Shown piece after piece: positions 34,324-43,836 of a DNA stretch of 64,000 nucleotides. How positions within the stretch are numbered: position 1 is the first letter of the stretch; each line of letters opens with the position of its first letter. The translations under genes and the position numbers were made by a program. This stretch comes from an uncultured Alphaproteobacteria bacterium (GTDB taxonomy: Bacteria > Pseudomonadota > Alphaproteobacteria > Rhizobiales > Beijerinckiaceae). The notes below the pieces were generated by a model. That model saw nothing but the letters and a program-made list of their open reading frames with translations. It did no database searches and was not told the DNA's origin. The stretch covers positions 1 through 64,000 of the forward strand of contig CALKHP010000042.1 of NCBI GenBank assembly GCA_937988775.1, written 5' to 3'.

Positions 34324-35523
34324 TCAGGCGAGGGGTAAGCCGTTGAGTTCGGCCACCGCCCGCATCACGCCGCGCAGTTCGGCGAGCCCGCGCATGCGCC
34401 CGATCGCCGGGTAACCCGGATGCGTCGCCTTGCCGACATCGTCCAGCATCTCGTGACCATGGTCGGAGCGGAACGGAATGCGCCAATCGGCGCGTCCGGC
34501 ATCCTTGCGGCGTTTCTGCTCCTCGAGCAGGATCTTGACCATGGTGACCATGTTGGTGTCGCCATCGAGGTGGTCCGCCTCCATGAAGGACCCGTCCGGG
34601 TCGTTCTTCACGTTGCGCAAATGCACGAAATGGATGCGGTCGGCGAAGCGGCGGGCGATGGCCGGCAGGTCGTTCGCCGGCCTGGCGCCGAGCGAGCCGG
34701 TGCACAGCGTCAACCCGTTAGCCGGCTCATCGACAACGCCGAGGATGAAGGCGATGTCCTCTTCCGAACCGGCGATGCGCGGCAGGCCGAGCAGCGGACG
34801 CGGCGGATCGTCGGCATGGATGCACAGGCGCACGCCGTGCTCGGCCGCCGTCGGCACCACCTCGTGCAGGAAGCGCGCCAGCGTCGCGCGCAACTCGTCG
34901 CGGCCGAAGCCGTGATAGCGCTTCAGCATCGCGCGCAATCCGGCGATGTCGTAGCGGTCGTAGGCGCCCGGCAACCCGGCCATGATGGTGGCGAGCAGGT
35001 CCTCGCGCATGCGCGGCGTCGAGGCGTCGAACCAGCGTTTGGCGCGGGCGTAGACGTCCTGCGACCAACTGTGCTCGGCGCCCTCGCGCTCGAGCATGAA
35101 GCAATCGAACGCCGCGAATTCGGCTGCATTGAAGCGCAAGGCGTTGGCCCCGCCCGGCAGCGGCGCGCGCAGTTGCGTGCGCGCCCAATCGAGCACCGGC
35201 ATGAAATTGTAGCACACGATGTCGATGCCGTTGGCGGCGAGGTTGCGGATCGTCTGGCGGAAATTCTCGAACAGCGGTGTCAGGTCGCCGTCGCCGAGCT
35301 TGATGCGTTCATGCACCTGCACGCTCTCGACGACGCTCCAGCGCAGGCCGAGCGTGCGGTCGTGCTCGATGATGCGCTTGCGCGCGGCGATCGCCGCGCT
35401 CGGCCAGACCTCACCCGCCGGCACCTCGTGCAGGGCCGTGACGATGCCGGTCGCGCCCGTCTGGCAGATATCGGCCAGGGTTATCAGGTCGTTCGGCCCC
35501 CACCAGCGCCATGTCTGTTCCAC
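34324..35523 (-). CDS. uxuA: mannonate dehydratase
   Basis: A 399-residue TIM-barrel enzyme that removes water from D-mannonate to give 2-keto-3-deoxygluconate in hexuronate breakdown. Typical segments are MEQTWRWWGPNDLITLADI, GIDIVCYNFMPVLDWARTQL, RLCIHADDPPRPLLGLPRI, TGSLGARPANDLP, FVHLRNVK and DHGHEMLDD, with His/Cys/Asp metal ligands. It is the last gene of a minus-strand operon that starts with an ABC importer; the partner fructuronate reductase (uxuB) is not in the window. Confidence 0.93.
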   Translation of the reverse strand: MEQTWRWWGPNDLITLADICQTGATGIVTALHEVPAGEVWPSAAIAARKRIIEHDRTLGLRWSVVESVQVHERIKLGDGDLTPLFENFRQTIRNLAANGIDIVCYNFMPVLDWARTQLRAPLPGGANALRFNAAEFAAFDCFMLEREGAEHSWSQDVYARAKRWFDASTPRMREDLLATIMAGLPGAYDRYDIAGLRAMLKRYHGFGRDELRATLARFLHEVVPTAAEHGVRLCIHADDPPRPLLGLPRIAGSEEDIAFILGVVDEPANGLTLCTGSLGARPANDLPAIARRFADRIHFVHLRNVKNDPDGSFMEADHLDGDTNMVTMVKILLEEQKRRKDAGRADWRIPFRSDHGHEMLDDVGKATHPGYPAIGRMRGLAELRGVMRAVAELNGLPLA

Positions 35524-35553
35524 GACTTCAATCTCCGTTACAAGAATCGCCCG

Positions 35554-36273
35554 TCATTCAACGCCGCCCCGCTCATCGCCATCGAGCCCCTCGAAGAAAT
35601 CCGAGTGCTCCTTGGCGATGCGGTCGATGGCGGCGAAGGCCGAGCGCAGATGCGCCTGCATGACGCGCCGGGCCGCCTCCGGCTCGTGCCGGGCGATGTG
35701 GCGTACGATGGCCTCGTGCTGGCTGAACATCTGCTCGAGCCAGCCGGCATCCTCGAGCGAAATGAAGCGCACGCGATCGAGCTGCGATTTCGCCGAGGCG
35801 ATGATCTGCCACACGAACGGGCGGTCGGTGATCGCCATGATCTGGCGGTGCAGGGCCTCGTCCGAGGCAAAGAAGGCGATGTGATCGCCACGGGTGATCG
35901 CCTGCCGCTGCGTGGCAAGATGGGCGTTGAGCGCCGCGACATCGGCCTCGCTCGCCTTGCCGGCGGCTTCTTCCACCACGCGGCATTCCAGCGTCTCGCG
36001 CACGAACTGGCTGTCGCGCACCGAGGCGATCCGGATCGGCGCCACGAACGTGCCGACCTGCGGCACGACGCGCAGCAAGCCGTCCTCGCCGAGCCGCCAG
36101 AACACCTCGCGGATCGGCGTGCGGCTGACGCCATAGGCATTGGCGGTGTTGGTCTCGCTGATCGCTTCGCCGGGGCGCAATTCGCAGCGCACGATCTTGC
36201 CGCGCAGATCCTCGTAGAGCTGCTGCGCGCTGACACGCGCCGCCATCTTGGCGACATTGCTGAGGCGGGCCAT
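35554..36273 (-). CDS. GntR-family regulator, FCD type (probable hexuronate regulator)
   Basis: A 239-residue regulator. The winged helix is YEDLRGKIVRCELRPGEAIS ... YGVSRTPIREVFWRLGEDGLL, and the C-terminal FCD domain has the metal-binding Asp/His pattern (ASDEALHRQIMAITDR; QHEAIVRHI). It is encoded between the ABC ATPase and uxuA, six nt from the former, and probably binds the UxuR-like palindrome before the importer operon. A hexuronate or aldonate effector is inferred from context. Confidence 0.85.
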   Translation of the reverse strand: MARLSNVAKMAARVSAQQLYEDLRGKIVRCELRPGEAISETNTANAYGVSRTPIREVFWRLGEDGLLRVVPQVGTFVAPIRIASVRDSQFVRETLECRVVEEAAGKASEADVAALNAHLATQRQAITRGDHIAFFASDEALHRQIMAITDRPFVWQIIASAKSQLDRVRFISLEDAGWLEQMFSQHEAIVRHIARHEPEAARRVMQAHLRSAFAAIDRIAKEHSDFFEGLDGDERGGVE

Positions 36274-36279
36274 CGGCGC

Positions 36280-37013
<734 letters not shown>

Positions 37014-37017
<4 letters not shown>

Positions 37018-37691
37018 TGGCCAGCCCCCACGGTAAGGAATTTCTGGCCGACGTCGAAGCGCCGCTCCAGCGCGGCCCCGCCGAGCGAAATCGCGTAGTT
37101 GATCAGGAAGTAGATCACGGCCAGCACGAGCAGCGGCGCGAAGCCGCCGCCGGTCGATTCGCGCACCAGCAGGCCGGTCTTGGTCAGTTCGATATAGCCG
37201 ATGATCGAGGCAAGCGAGGATTCCTTCAGCGTCGCGACATAGACCCCGACCGATGGCGGCAGGATGACCCGGATCGCCTGCGGTCCCACGACATAGCGCA
37301 TGATGGCCGGATAGCGCATGCCCGAGGCATGCGCCGCCTCCCACTGCCCCTTGCCGACGCTCTCGATGCCGGCGCGCACCACCTCCGACATGGTGGAACT
37401 GGCATGCAGCGCCAGCGCGCAGGTCGCGGCGGCAAACGGCGGCAGGTCGATGCCCAGCACCAGCGGCACGCCGAAATAGGCGAAGAACAGCACGATCAGG
37501 ATCGGGATCGAGCGGAAGAACTCGGTATAGAGCAGCGCCACCAGCCGCAGCGGCAGGAAGCGCGACGTGCGCATCAGGGCGATCAGCGTGCCGCCGAACG
37601 CGCCGATCATCAGCGCCAGCCAGCTCAGCCAGATGGTGATGCCGGCCGCCTTGACGAATAGCGGCAGGAAAGCGACCCAGCTCTGGTTCAC
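37014..37691 (-). CDS. polar amino acid-type ABC permease
   Basis: A 225-residue permease starting at GTG 37691, with AGGAG suitably upstream. The N-terminal TWLSWLALMIGAFGGTLIAL-like region and the EAA loop (ESVGKGQWEAAHASGMRYPAIMRYVVGPQAIRVILPP) are typical of HisM/GlnP permeases. About five helices. It overlaps the neighbouring permease gene by GTGA. Confidence 0.9.
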
Positions 37692-38362
37692 CGCGCGCTC
37701 CTGAGATGCTTGAACAAGGCCCGCCCGATGGCGATGCGGCCGAGATTGACGCTCTGGCACAGCACCAGATAGACGCCCGCCGCCACCACGAAGGTCTCGA
37801 AGAAGCGGAATGAGGTCGAGCCGATCGTCTGCATCCACGACGCGACATCCTCGACCGCGATCACCGAGGCCAGCGACGAGGCGAGGATCACGGCGATGAA
37901 CTGGTTGCCGAGCGGCGCATACACGATGCGGATGACCTGCGGAAACACGATATAGCGGAAGGCTTGCAGCCCGCTCATGCCCTGGGAAGCTGCGGCCTCG
38001 CGCTGACCGTGCGGGATGGCGATCAGCCCGGCACGCAGGATCTCGGCCATGTAGCCGGCGCTGTTCAGCGACAGGCCGATCAGGGCGGCGGTGAAGGATG
38101 ACAGGCGCAAGCCGGTCTGGGGCAGGGCGAAATAGACGATATAGAGAATGACCAGCAACGGCGTGTTGCGCATCACCTCGACATAGGCCGCGCCGAGGAA
38201 TCGCACCGGCATGGAGCGGCTCCGGCGCATCACCGCCACGCCCGCGCCGATCACCAGGCTGATGGCGATGCCCAGTAGCGACAGGTAGAGCGTGACAAGC
38301 GCTGCCTGCCACAACGTGCCGAGATAGGGATAGATGGTGCGCAAGGCGAAGGTGTATTGCAT
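37688..38362 (-). CDS. polar amino acid-type ABC permease
   Basis: A 224-residue permease, the second of the pair. It shows VEVMRNTPLLVILYIVYFALP and the EAA loop GLIAIPHGQREAAASQGMSGLQAFRYIVFPQVIRIVYAPLG. Together with the other permease it forms the heteromeric channel. It lies 69 nt downstream of the binding-protein gene. Confidence 0.9.
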   Translation of the reverse strand: MQYTFALRTIYPYLGTLWQAALVTLYLSLLGIAISLVIGAGVAVMRRSRSMPVRFLGAAYVEVMRNTPLLVILYIVYFALPQTGLRLSSFTAALIGLSLNSAGYMAEILRAGLIAIPHGQREAAASQGMSGLQAFRYIVFPQVIRIVYAPLGNQFIAVILASSLASVIAVEDVASWMQTIGSTSFRFFETFVVAAGVYLVLCQSVNLGRIAIGRALFKHLRSAR

Positions 38363-38431
38363 CGCGCCCTCGTTAGGCTAGCCGGCCGGGTGGCGGGCAT
38401 ATGAAACGCCCGCCCGCCGGCCCGGTTCGCT

Positions 38432-39238
38432 CTAGAACTTGGCCTGGATCGTCGGCTGGTCGAAGCCGAACCATTTCTTGAACAGCCTGGCGTTGTCGCC
38501 GGTGGCGTTGAACTGGTGCACCCACAGGTTGATGACGCGGTACCAGTCGAAATCGCCGGCCGGCAGGCCGATGGCGATTTCGGCGCGGGCGAGGTCGCCC
38601 TCAAGCTGCTTGAGCTTGGCGGGATGATCCTTGATCGCCTGCGTGTTGTAGAAATTATCCTCGGCCATGGCATCGACCTGGCCGGAGAGCAGCGCGTTCA
38701 GCTCATCCGCCTGGGTGTTGAAGCGGACGATCTTCGCCTTCGGCAGGTTGGCCGGCACCGCATGCTCGGCCGTGCCGCCGCGCGAGATGGCGATGCGGGT
38801 CTCGGGCGTATCGAGTTCGGCGATCGTCTTGGCCTTGTTGTCCTCGCGCACCATCAGGCGCATCACCGTCACCAGATAGGGGTCGGTGAAGGCGACCGTG
38901 GTCGAGCGTTCGACGTTGCGCGTGAAATCGGCGATGGTGAGATCGACCTTATGCGTCTGCAGGGCGGTCACGCGGCTCGGAATGTCGCCGACCACGAATT
39001 CCGGCTTGACCTTCAGCGCCGCGGCGATGCGCTTGGCGATGTCGATATCATAGCCTTCCGGCTCGCCGCTCGGCGTCACCTTGCTGTAGGGCGGCAGGCT
39101 GCCGAGCACGGCGATGCGCAGCGTGCCGCGCTGGATGACCTGTTGCAGGATGCTCGGCGTCTGCGCCTGGGCGCTGCCGGCCGCGAGCATGAGCGCGGCG
39201 GCCGCGAATGCGGTCTTCACCAAGGATAATCTTGCCAT
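38432..39238 (-). CDS. PAAT-type ABC substrate-binding protein
   Basis: A 268-residue periplasmic protein. ATG 39238 is preferred over GTG 39256 because AGAGGAAAC lies just before it. The signal peptide MARLSLVKTAFAAAALMLAA is cleaved near SAQAQ. The type II fold starts RGTLRIAVLGSLPPYSKVTPSGEPEGYDIDIAKRIAAAL, and FTDPYL is present. PAAT proteins usually bind amino acids; the link with uxuA suggests a sugar acid or an amino-sugar acid here, which would be unusual. Confidence 0.88.
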   Translation of the reverse strand: MARLSLVKTAFAAAALMLAAGSAQAQTPSILQQVIQRGTLRIAVLGSLPPYSKVTPSGEPEGYDIDIAKRIAAALKVKPEFVVGDIPSRVTALQTHKVDLTIADFTRNVERSTTVAFTDPYLVTVMRLMVREDNKAKTIAELDTPETRIAISRGGTAEHAVPANLPKAKIVRFNTQADELNALLSGQVDAMAEDNFYNTQAIKDHPAKLKQLEGDLARAEIAIGLPAGDFDWYRVINLWVHQFNATGDNARLFKKWFGFDQPTIQAKF

Positions 39239-39288
39239 GAGCTGTTTCCTCTTCACGGCATCCGTTTCGTCGATGCCATTTCAGGATA

Positions 39289-39300
39289 CTTGTATACTAG
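39289..39300. promoter_or_regulatory. UxuR-like operator before the importer-uxuA operon
   Basis: CTTGTATACTAG is a near-perfect palindrome around GTATAC, 51 nt upstream of the binding-protein start. E. coli UxuR/ExuR sites have a TGGTATACCA core, so the regulator encoded at 35554-36273 may bind here. The link is an inference from core similarity. Confidence 0.5.
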
Positions 39301-39400
39301 AACGCAAAGCTGTCAAGCAAGCGGCGCCCGGCCGGCGATCGCCGGCCCGCGCCGGCCGCGCCATAGGGTCTTGCGCCAGGCGCTTCAGCGCCGGTCGGAA

Positions 39401-39442
39401 CAAAAAAATCGAACCATCGCGAGCTGATCTGCTCGCGATGGT
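39401..39442 (-). terminator. rho-independent terminator of the efe operon
   Basis: ACCATCGCGAGC (39413-39424), loop TGATCT, GCTCGCGATGGT (39431-39442): a perfect 12-bp stem. On the minus strand it is followed by seven T residues (the complement of the A-run at 39402-39408). It lies 57 nt past the stop of the last efe gene. Confidence 0.88.
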
Positions 39443-39498
39443 CCGATGAACTCGTTTGATAATTTAAGAGTGGGAAATCCGCGCCAGGCGGATGCGCT

Positions 39499-40311
39499 CT
39501 AGTTCAGCCCGAGCTTGCCGCGCAGCGTCGACAGGTCTTCCGCCAGCGTGTTGACGGCGCTCGCCAGGATCTTGCGGTCGCCGTCGGTCAGCTTGTCATA
39601 GGACTGATAGCCCGCGCCATCCTTGTATTTGGCGAGCGTCGTGTCGACCGTGTCGAAATTATCCGCGACCTTCTTCACGAACGCTGCCTCGCTGTTTTCA
39701 AGCAGCGGGCGCACCAGCTCGAAAATCTTCTGCGAGCCGTCGAAATTGCCCTTGAAGTCCCACAGGTCGGTGTGGCTGTAGCGATCCTCCTCGCCGGAGA
39801 TTTTCGTGGCAGCGACCTCTTCCATCAGCGCCGCCGCGCCGCCGACGACCTTTTCCGGCGGCAACGCCAGATCGGTGATGCGCTGGTGCAGCGTGGTCAC
39901 GTCGGCCATCAGCTTGTCGGCGACCGGTGCCAGCCCTTCGGTGGAGTTTTGCGCCCACAAACCGTATTCGAGGCGGTGAAAGCCTTGGAATTCCGGCGAT
40001 TTTTCCGCCTTCTCGTAATCGTCGGCGCGTGAATCGATCGCCTTGTCGAGATCGCCGAACAGTTCCGCGATCGGCTCGATCGCCTCGTAGCTCATGCGTG
40101 TCGGTGCGAACAGGCGCTTGGCCGTGGCGATGTCGCCGGCCTTGACGGCGCTGGTAAAGGCCTTGGTGTCCGTGACCAGGGTCTGCAATTTCTCGGAGAC
40201 GTAGATCTTGTAGGCGGCGATCGGCTCGACGAGATCGAGCGTCGCGGCGGCGGCCGGGCCGCAAAGAAACGCCGCGAGCGCGCCGGCGGCAAGCAGATGC
40301 TGTGGCTTCAT
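39499..40311 (-). CDS. second EfeO-like iron-binding protein (M75 domain only)
   Basis: A 270-residue periplasmic protein. ATG 40311 follows AGGAG; the signal peptide is MKPQHLLAAGALAAFLCGPAAA. The rest is an imelysin/M75 domain with the hallmark FHRLEYGLW (H-x2-E) and helical repeats. No cupredoxin part is present, so it corresponds to the EfeM-type short form. It comes after efeB in the operon and probably delivers iron to EfeU alongside the longer EfeO. A terminator follows. Confidence 0.88.
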   Translation of the reverse strand: MKPQHLLAAGALAAFLCGPAAAATLDLVEPIAAYKIYVSEKLQTLVTDTKAFTSAVKAGDIATAKRLFAPTRMSYEAIEPIAELFGDLDKAIDSRADDYEKAEKSPEFQGFHRLEYGLWAQNSTEGLAPVADKLMADVTTLHQRITDLALPPEKVVGGAAALMEEVAATKISGEEDRYSHTDLWDFKGNFDGSQKIFELVRPLLENSEAAFVKKVADNFDTVDTTLAKYKDGAGYQSYDKLTDGDRKILASAVNTLAEDLSTLRGKLGLN

Positions 40312-40325
40312 GATAGGGCTCCTGT

Positions 40326-41642
40326 TCATGTCGGGGATGGGGCCGCGCGGGCCGCTTCGATCAGCGTGCGGCCGAGATAGTCGTCCGCGCTCTCGGCGCC
40401 GGGCAGCACGTAGAAATAGCCGCCGCCGACCGGTTTCAGATATTCCTCCAGCGGCTCGCCGTTCAGGCGCTTCTGCACCGTGATGAAGCCCGCTTCGAGG
40501 TCGGCCTGGTAGCAGATGAACAACAGGCCCATGTCGAGTTGGCCGGCCTTGTTGACGCCGTTGGAATAGTTGAACGGGCGCCGCAGCATCAGGTTGCGCG
40601 CGGTGCTCGGCGTGCGCGGATTGGCGAGCCGGATATGGGCATCGAGCGGCGTGACCCGGCCGTCGGGATCGCGCGCGTAATCGGGCACGTCGAACTCCGT
40701 CCTGCCGTCGAAGGGCGCGCCGCTCGCCTTGCGTCGGCCGAAAATATGCTCCTGCTCGCGCAGCGGCGTGCGGTCCCAGCGCTCGACGAAATTGCGGATG
40801 ATGCGCACCGCCTGATAGCTGCCGCGCACCGCCCAGCGCGGCTCGTCATCGCCCTCGCCGACCCAGACGACGCGCTGCATCAGTTTCGCGTCGCCGGCAT
40901 CGGGATTGGCCGAGCCGTCATGGAACCCGAGGAAGTTGCGCGCGCTTTCGGCGCGGCCCTTGGCGGCGGCCGGCAGCACCGGCACCGTGCCTTCCTGCTT
41001 CCAGCGCAGCACCAGCGTGTCCGGCATCATCTTCACGATGTCGCGCAGCGCGTGGATGGTGGTGTCGGGCCGGTTGGCGCAGAATTGCAGCAGCAGGTCG
41101 CCGTGGCACAGCCGCGCCTCGAGCGCATCGTTGGAAAAGCGCGTCATGCGTTGCAGGCGGCGCGGCTTCAGGGGGCGCAGCCAGTCCCGGTCGGCGAACA
41201 GGGCATTGCCGAGGGAAACCGTCGCGGTCAGGTTGTCGGGCTCGATCACCGGCCCGAGAATGCCGGAATCGGCCGGCGGCAGCTTGGGGTCGAGTTCTGG
41301 CGGCATGCCGCCCTGCGTCAGGAAGGCCAGCCGTGCGCTGAGGGCGCGGAACATCGCCTCGAGCGCGTCGGGCGTGGTGGCGATGACATCGAACGCCGCC
41401 ACCATGCCAGCCGCCGGGCGCGGCGTGGTGATGCCCTGCTGATGCTTGCCATAAAACGGCCAGCGCGCCTGCGCCGAGGCGTGCGCGTTCGGCGCATCGG
41501 TGACATGGCGCTGCGTGGGCGCGGTCTCGGCGTGCGCCGGTGCGGCGGCGAGCGCGCCGGTCGCGGCTGCGCTCATGCCGATCAGGAACTGGCGGCGCCG
41601 GTTGCTGCGGGAAGCGGATGGATCGTCGGACCTGCTCATCAT
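40326..41642 (-). CDS. efeB: dye-decolourising peroxidase EfeB
   Basis: A 438-residue Tat-exported haem peroxidase. The Tat signal SNRRRQFLIGMSAAATGALA is near the N-terminus. The DyP motif GFHDGSANP (G-x2-D-G) is present, with the distal Asp and Arg and the proximal haem His expected in the C-terminal half. In the Efe system it oxidises ferrous iron or handles haem in the periplasm. It lies between the two EfeO-type genes; ATG pairs at 41642 and 41639 are both possible starts. Confidence 0.92.
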   Translation of the reverse strand: MMSRSDDPSASRSNRRRQFLIGMSAAATGALAAAPAHAETAPTQRHVTDAPNAHASAQARWPFYGKHQQGITTPRPAAGMVAAFDVIATTPDALEAMFRALSARLAFLTQGGMPPELDPKLPPADSGILGPVIEPDNLTATVSLGNALFADRDWLRPLKPRRLQRMTRFSNDALEARLCHGDLLLQFCANRPDTTIHALRDIVKMMPDTLVLRWKQEGTVPVLPAAAKGRAESARNFLGFHDGSANPDAGDAKLMQRVVWVGEGDDEPRWAVRGSYQAVRIIRNFVERWDRTPLREQEHIFGRRKASGAPFDGRTEFDVPDYARDPDGRVTPLDAHIRLANPRTPSTARNLMLRRPFNYSNGVNKAGQLDMGLLFICYQADLEAGFITVQKRLNGEPLEEYLKPVGGGYFYVLPGAESADDYLGRTLIEAARAAPSPT

Positions 41643-41643
41643 G

Positions 41644-42828
41644 TCACCCTGGCGAAAGCCGCGCGGAGACCGTGTCGAGCGTGTCGGCAAGGTCGCGGAA
41701 ATCTCCGGCGAGGGCGCGCCGGCCGGCGGCGTCCACGCGCTCATAGGACGGGTAGACGTCGCCGCTCTTGAGCGCCGCCAGCGCCTGGCGCACGGCATCG
41801 ACGCGGCCGTCGAGTTGTTTGGCGAGATCGGCCGCAGCGGTCGGGATCAGCGGGCGCACGAGCCGGGCCATTTTCGCGAGCCCGGCAAGACTGGCGTCGA
41901 GATCGGCGAGATCGCTATGGGCATAGGCATTCTCGCCGCGCTCGATCCTGCCGTCGGCGAGCCGGCGCGCCAGGCGCGCGGCGCCCTGCGTGAGGTCGTC
42001 CGGCGCCAGCTTGACGGCGCCAAGGCGCGCCTTGAGCGTGGTGACGTCGGCGAGAAGCCTGTCGGCCGCCGGTTGCAGCCCCTCCGTCGTGTTGCCGGCA
42101 AACAAACCATATTCGATGCGGTGGAACCCGGTGAAGCCGGCATCCTGCTCGCGCTTCTCGAGATAGTCCGCCGCCGGATCGATGCTGTTCTGCAAGTCGG
42201 CCCAGCGTCCGGCAACGGCCGCGACCGCGCGATAGCCGGCGCGGGCCGGCGCATAGAGCGCGCGGGCGCGCGCGACATCGCCGCGCCGGATGGCCGCGAC
42301 GAGGTCTTGCGTCGCCGCTACCAGGGCACTGCCCTGCATGACCAGGAACACCTTGTATTCCGATAGCGGCCCGATGAACGCCTTCAGGTCGGGGCCGGCC
42401 GTCGCGGCGGCGTCGGAGGCGGCGGTCGCCGCCACCACCAGCTTGCCGCGCGGGTTCGACAGCAGGCCGCAGGTGATCTCGTAGGTGCCAGGCTTGAGCG
42501 AGGCCGTCAGCCGCTGCCGGAAGCCCGGCAGGATGTTCTCGCGCTCCTCGATCACCATGATGCCGTCGAGGATTTCCCATTCGACCGGGCGCTGCGAGGC
42601 GTTGTGGATCTCGAATACGTGCCGCCCGGCCGGCAGCGCCAGTTCGTTCGGCGTGCAGGCGCTCGCGCCGATCTCGACCCTGGTCGCGCCATCCGCCGGC
42701 GCGGCCTGCTTGCTGATCGTGGCGTAGTAGAACAGGCCGCCGCTCGCCAGCACGAGCACGGCGGCCGCCGCGACGGCGAGCGGCATGGCGCGCGATGGCC
42801 GCGGCGCCGCGGATTTTTCGGTGCTCAT
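41644..42828 (-). CDS. efeO: iron uptake protein EfeO (cupredoxin plus M75)
   Basis: A 394-residue protein anchored or exported by an N-terminal hydrophobic segment (residues 15-36). Residues about 45-135 form a cupredoxin domain (SACTPNELALPAGRHVFEIHN ... GTYEITCGLL), and the C-terminal part is an M75 domain with FHRIEYGLF. It binds and delivers ferrous or ferric iron to the permease. It overlaps efeU by four bases (ATGA), as expected for efeUOB operons. Confidence 0.92.
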   Translation of the reverse strand: MSTEKSAAPRPSRAMPLAVAAAAVLVLASGGLFYYATISKQAAPADGATRVEIGASACTPNELALPAGRHVFEIHNASQRPVEWEILDGIMVIEERENILPGFRQRLTASLKPGTYEITCGLLSNPRGKLVVAATAASDAAATAGPDLKAFIGPLSEYKVFLVMQGSALVAATQDLVAAIRRGDVARARALYAPARAGYRAVAAVAGRWADLQNSIDPAADYLEKREQDAGFTGFHRIEYGLFAGNTTEGLQPAADRLLADVTTLKARLGAVKLAPDDLTQGAARLARRLADGRIERGENAYAHSDLADLDASLAGLAKMARLVRPLIPTAAADLAKQLDGRVDAVRQALAALKSGDVYPSYERVDAAGRRALAGDFRDLADTLDTVSARLSPG

Positions 42829-43676
42829 GAGCCGGACCCGCGCGCCGGCACGGGCGCTCCGTGCCCTGCCGCCTGGCCATGCGGGCGCAGGAACAGGACC
42901 AGGCTGACGGCGAGGAAGCCGATATAGGCCGCGACCTCCCCGACCGCCGGCGCCTCCTGATAGTTGAACAGGCCCGACAGCACCGTTCCGAGCGGCCCGG
43001 ACACCGGCAGGATGGCGCTCAGGTCGTAGGCGCGCTCCTGCAGCAGGTTCCAGAGGCCGGCTTCGTGCAGGCTGCGCAACGCGCTCGCCAGGATGCCGGC
43101 CGCGACGATCAGGATGAACACGCCGGTCCAGCGGAAGAAGCGGCGCAGGTTGAGATGCATGCCGCCGGCATAGATCAGATAGCCGATCGCCGTGGCCGTG
43201 ATCAGCCCGGCGAGCGCGCCGAGCGGCGCCGCCGCGCCGGGGCTCTGCTCGAAGATCGCCAGCAGGAAGAACACCGATTCCAGCCCCTCGCGCGCCACGG
43301 CGAAGAACACCATGCCGACGAGGCCCCAGGCTGCCGCCGACGACGATGAAAACGCATCGTCGATCGCGTGCTGCAAGCCGGCCTTCATCGAGCGCGCCGC
43401 CTTGCGCATCCAGAACACCATCGAGACCAGCACGCAGACCGCGATCAGGCCGACGACGGCCTCGAACAGTTCCTGGCCCTTTTGCGGGAATTCGGCGCTG
43501 ATCAACTGCAACGCCGCGCCGGCGAGCAGCGAAACGGCGACGGCCAGCAGGATGCCGATCCACACGACCGGCATCCAGGCGGACCGTCCGGTCTGGCGGA
43601 GATAGCTTGCAATGATGCCGGTGATCAGAGCGGCTTCGAGCCCCTCGCGCAGCATGATCAGGAATGGTGCGAGCGT
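42825..43676 (-). CDS. efeU: ferrous iron permease EfeU, apparent ACG start
   Basis: An FTR1-type permease with seven helices and two REGLE motifs (LREGLEAALI and AREGLESVFF). The first in-frame ATG (43655) would cut off the conserved PFLI before MLREG. Upstream the frame continues with PFLIM preceded by TLA; an ACG codon at 43676-43674 sits seven nt after GGGGGAGGGG (complement of 43684-43693) and would yield MLAPFLIMLREG, the same length as E. coli EfeU (MFVPFLIMLREG). No ATG, GTG or TTG is in frame there. I place the start at ACG; 43655 is the conservative choice. Confidence 0.85.
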   Translation of the reverse strand, partial: TLAPFLIMLREGLEAALITGIIASYLRQTGRSAWMPVVWIGILLAVAVSLLAGAALQLISAEFPQKGQELFEAVVGLIAVCVLVSMVFWMRKAARSMKAGLQHAIDDAFSSSSAAAWGLVGMVFFAVAREGLESVFFLLAIFEQSPGAAAPLGALAGLITATAIGYLIYAGGMHLNLRRFFRWTGVFILIVAAGILASALRSLHEAGLWNLLQERAYDLSAILPVSGPLGTVLSGLFNYQEAPAVGEVAAYIGFLAVSLVLFLRPHGQAAGHGAPVPARGSGS

Positions 43677-43836
43677 GTGAGAACCCCTCCCCCGAATGGC
43701 TCGGGTTGTACGGTGTCGGATGCGCTCACCTATAACGCCATGCCGGCGGATTCAACGCCTGATTTTTCAATTTATCTTTTAGAATCAATACAATATAGGC
43801 GCCCAGCGTAATGATTTTCCAGCGGCAAACCGCTGT

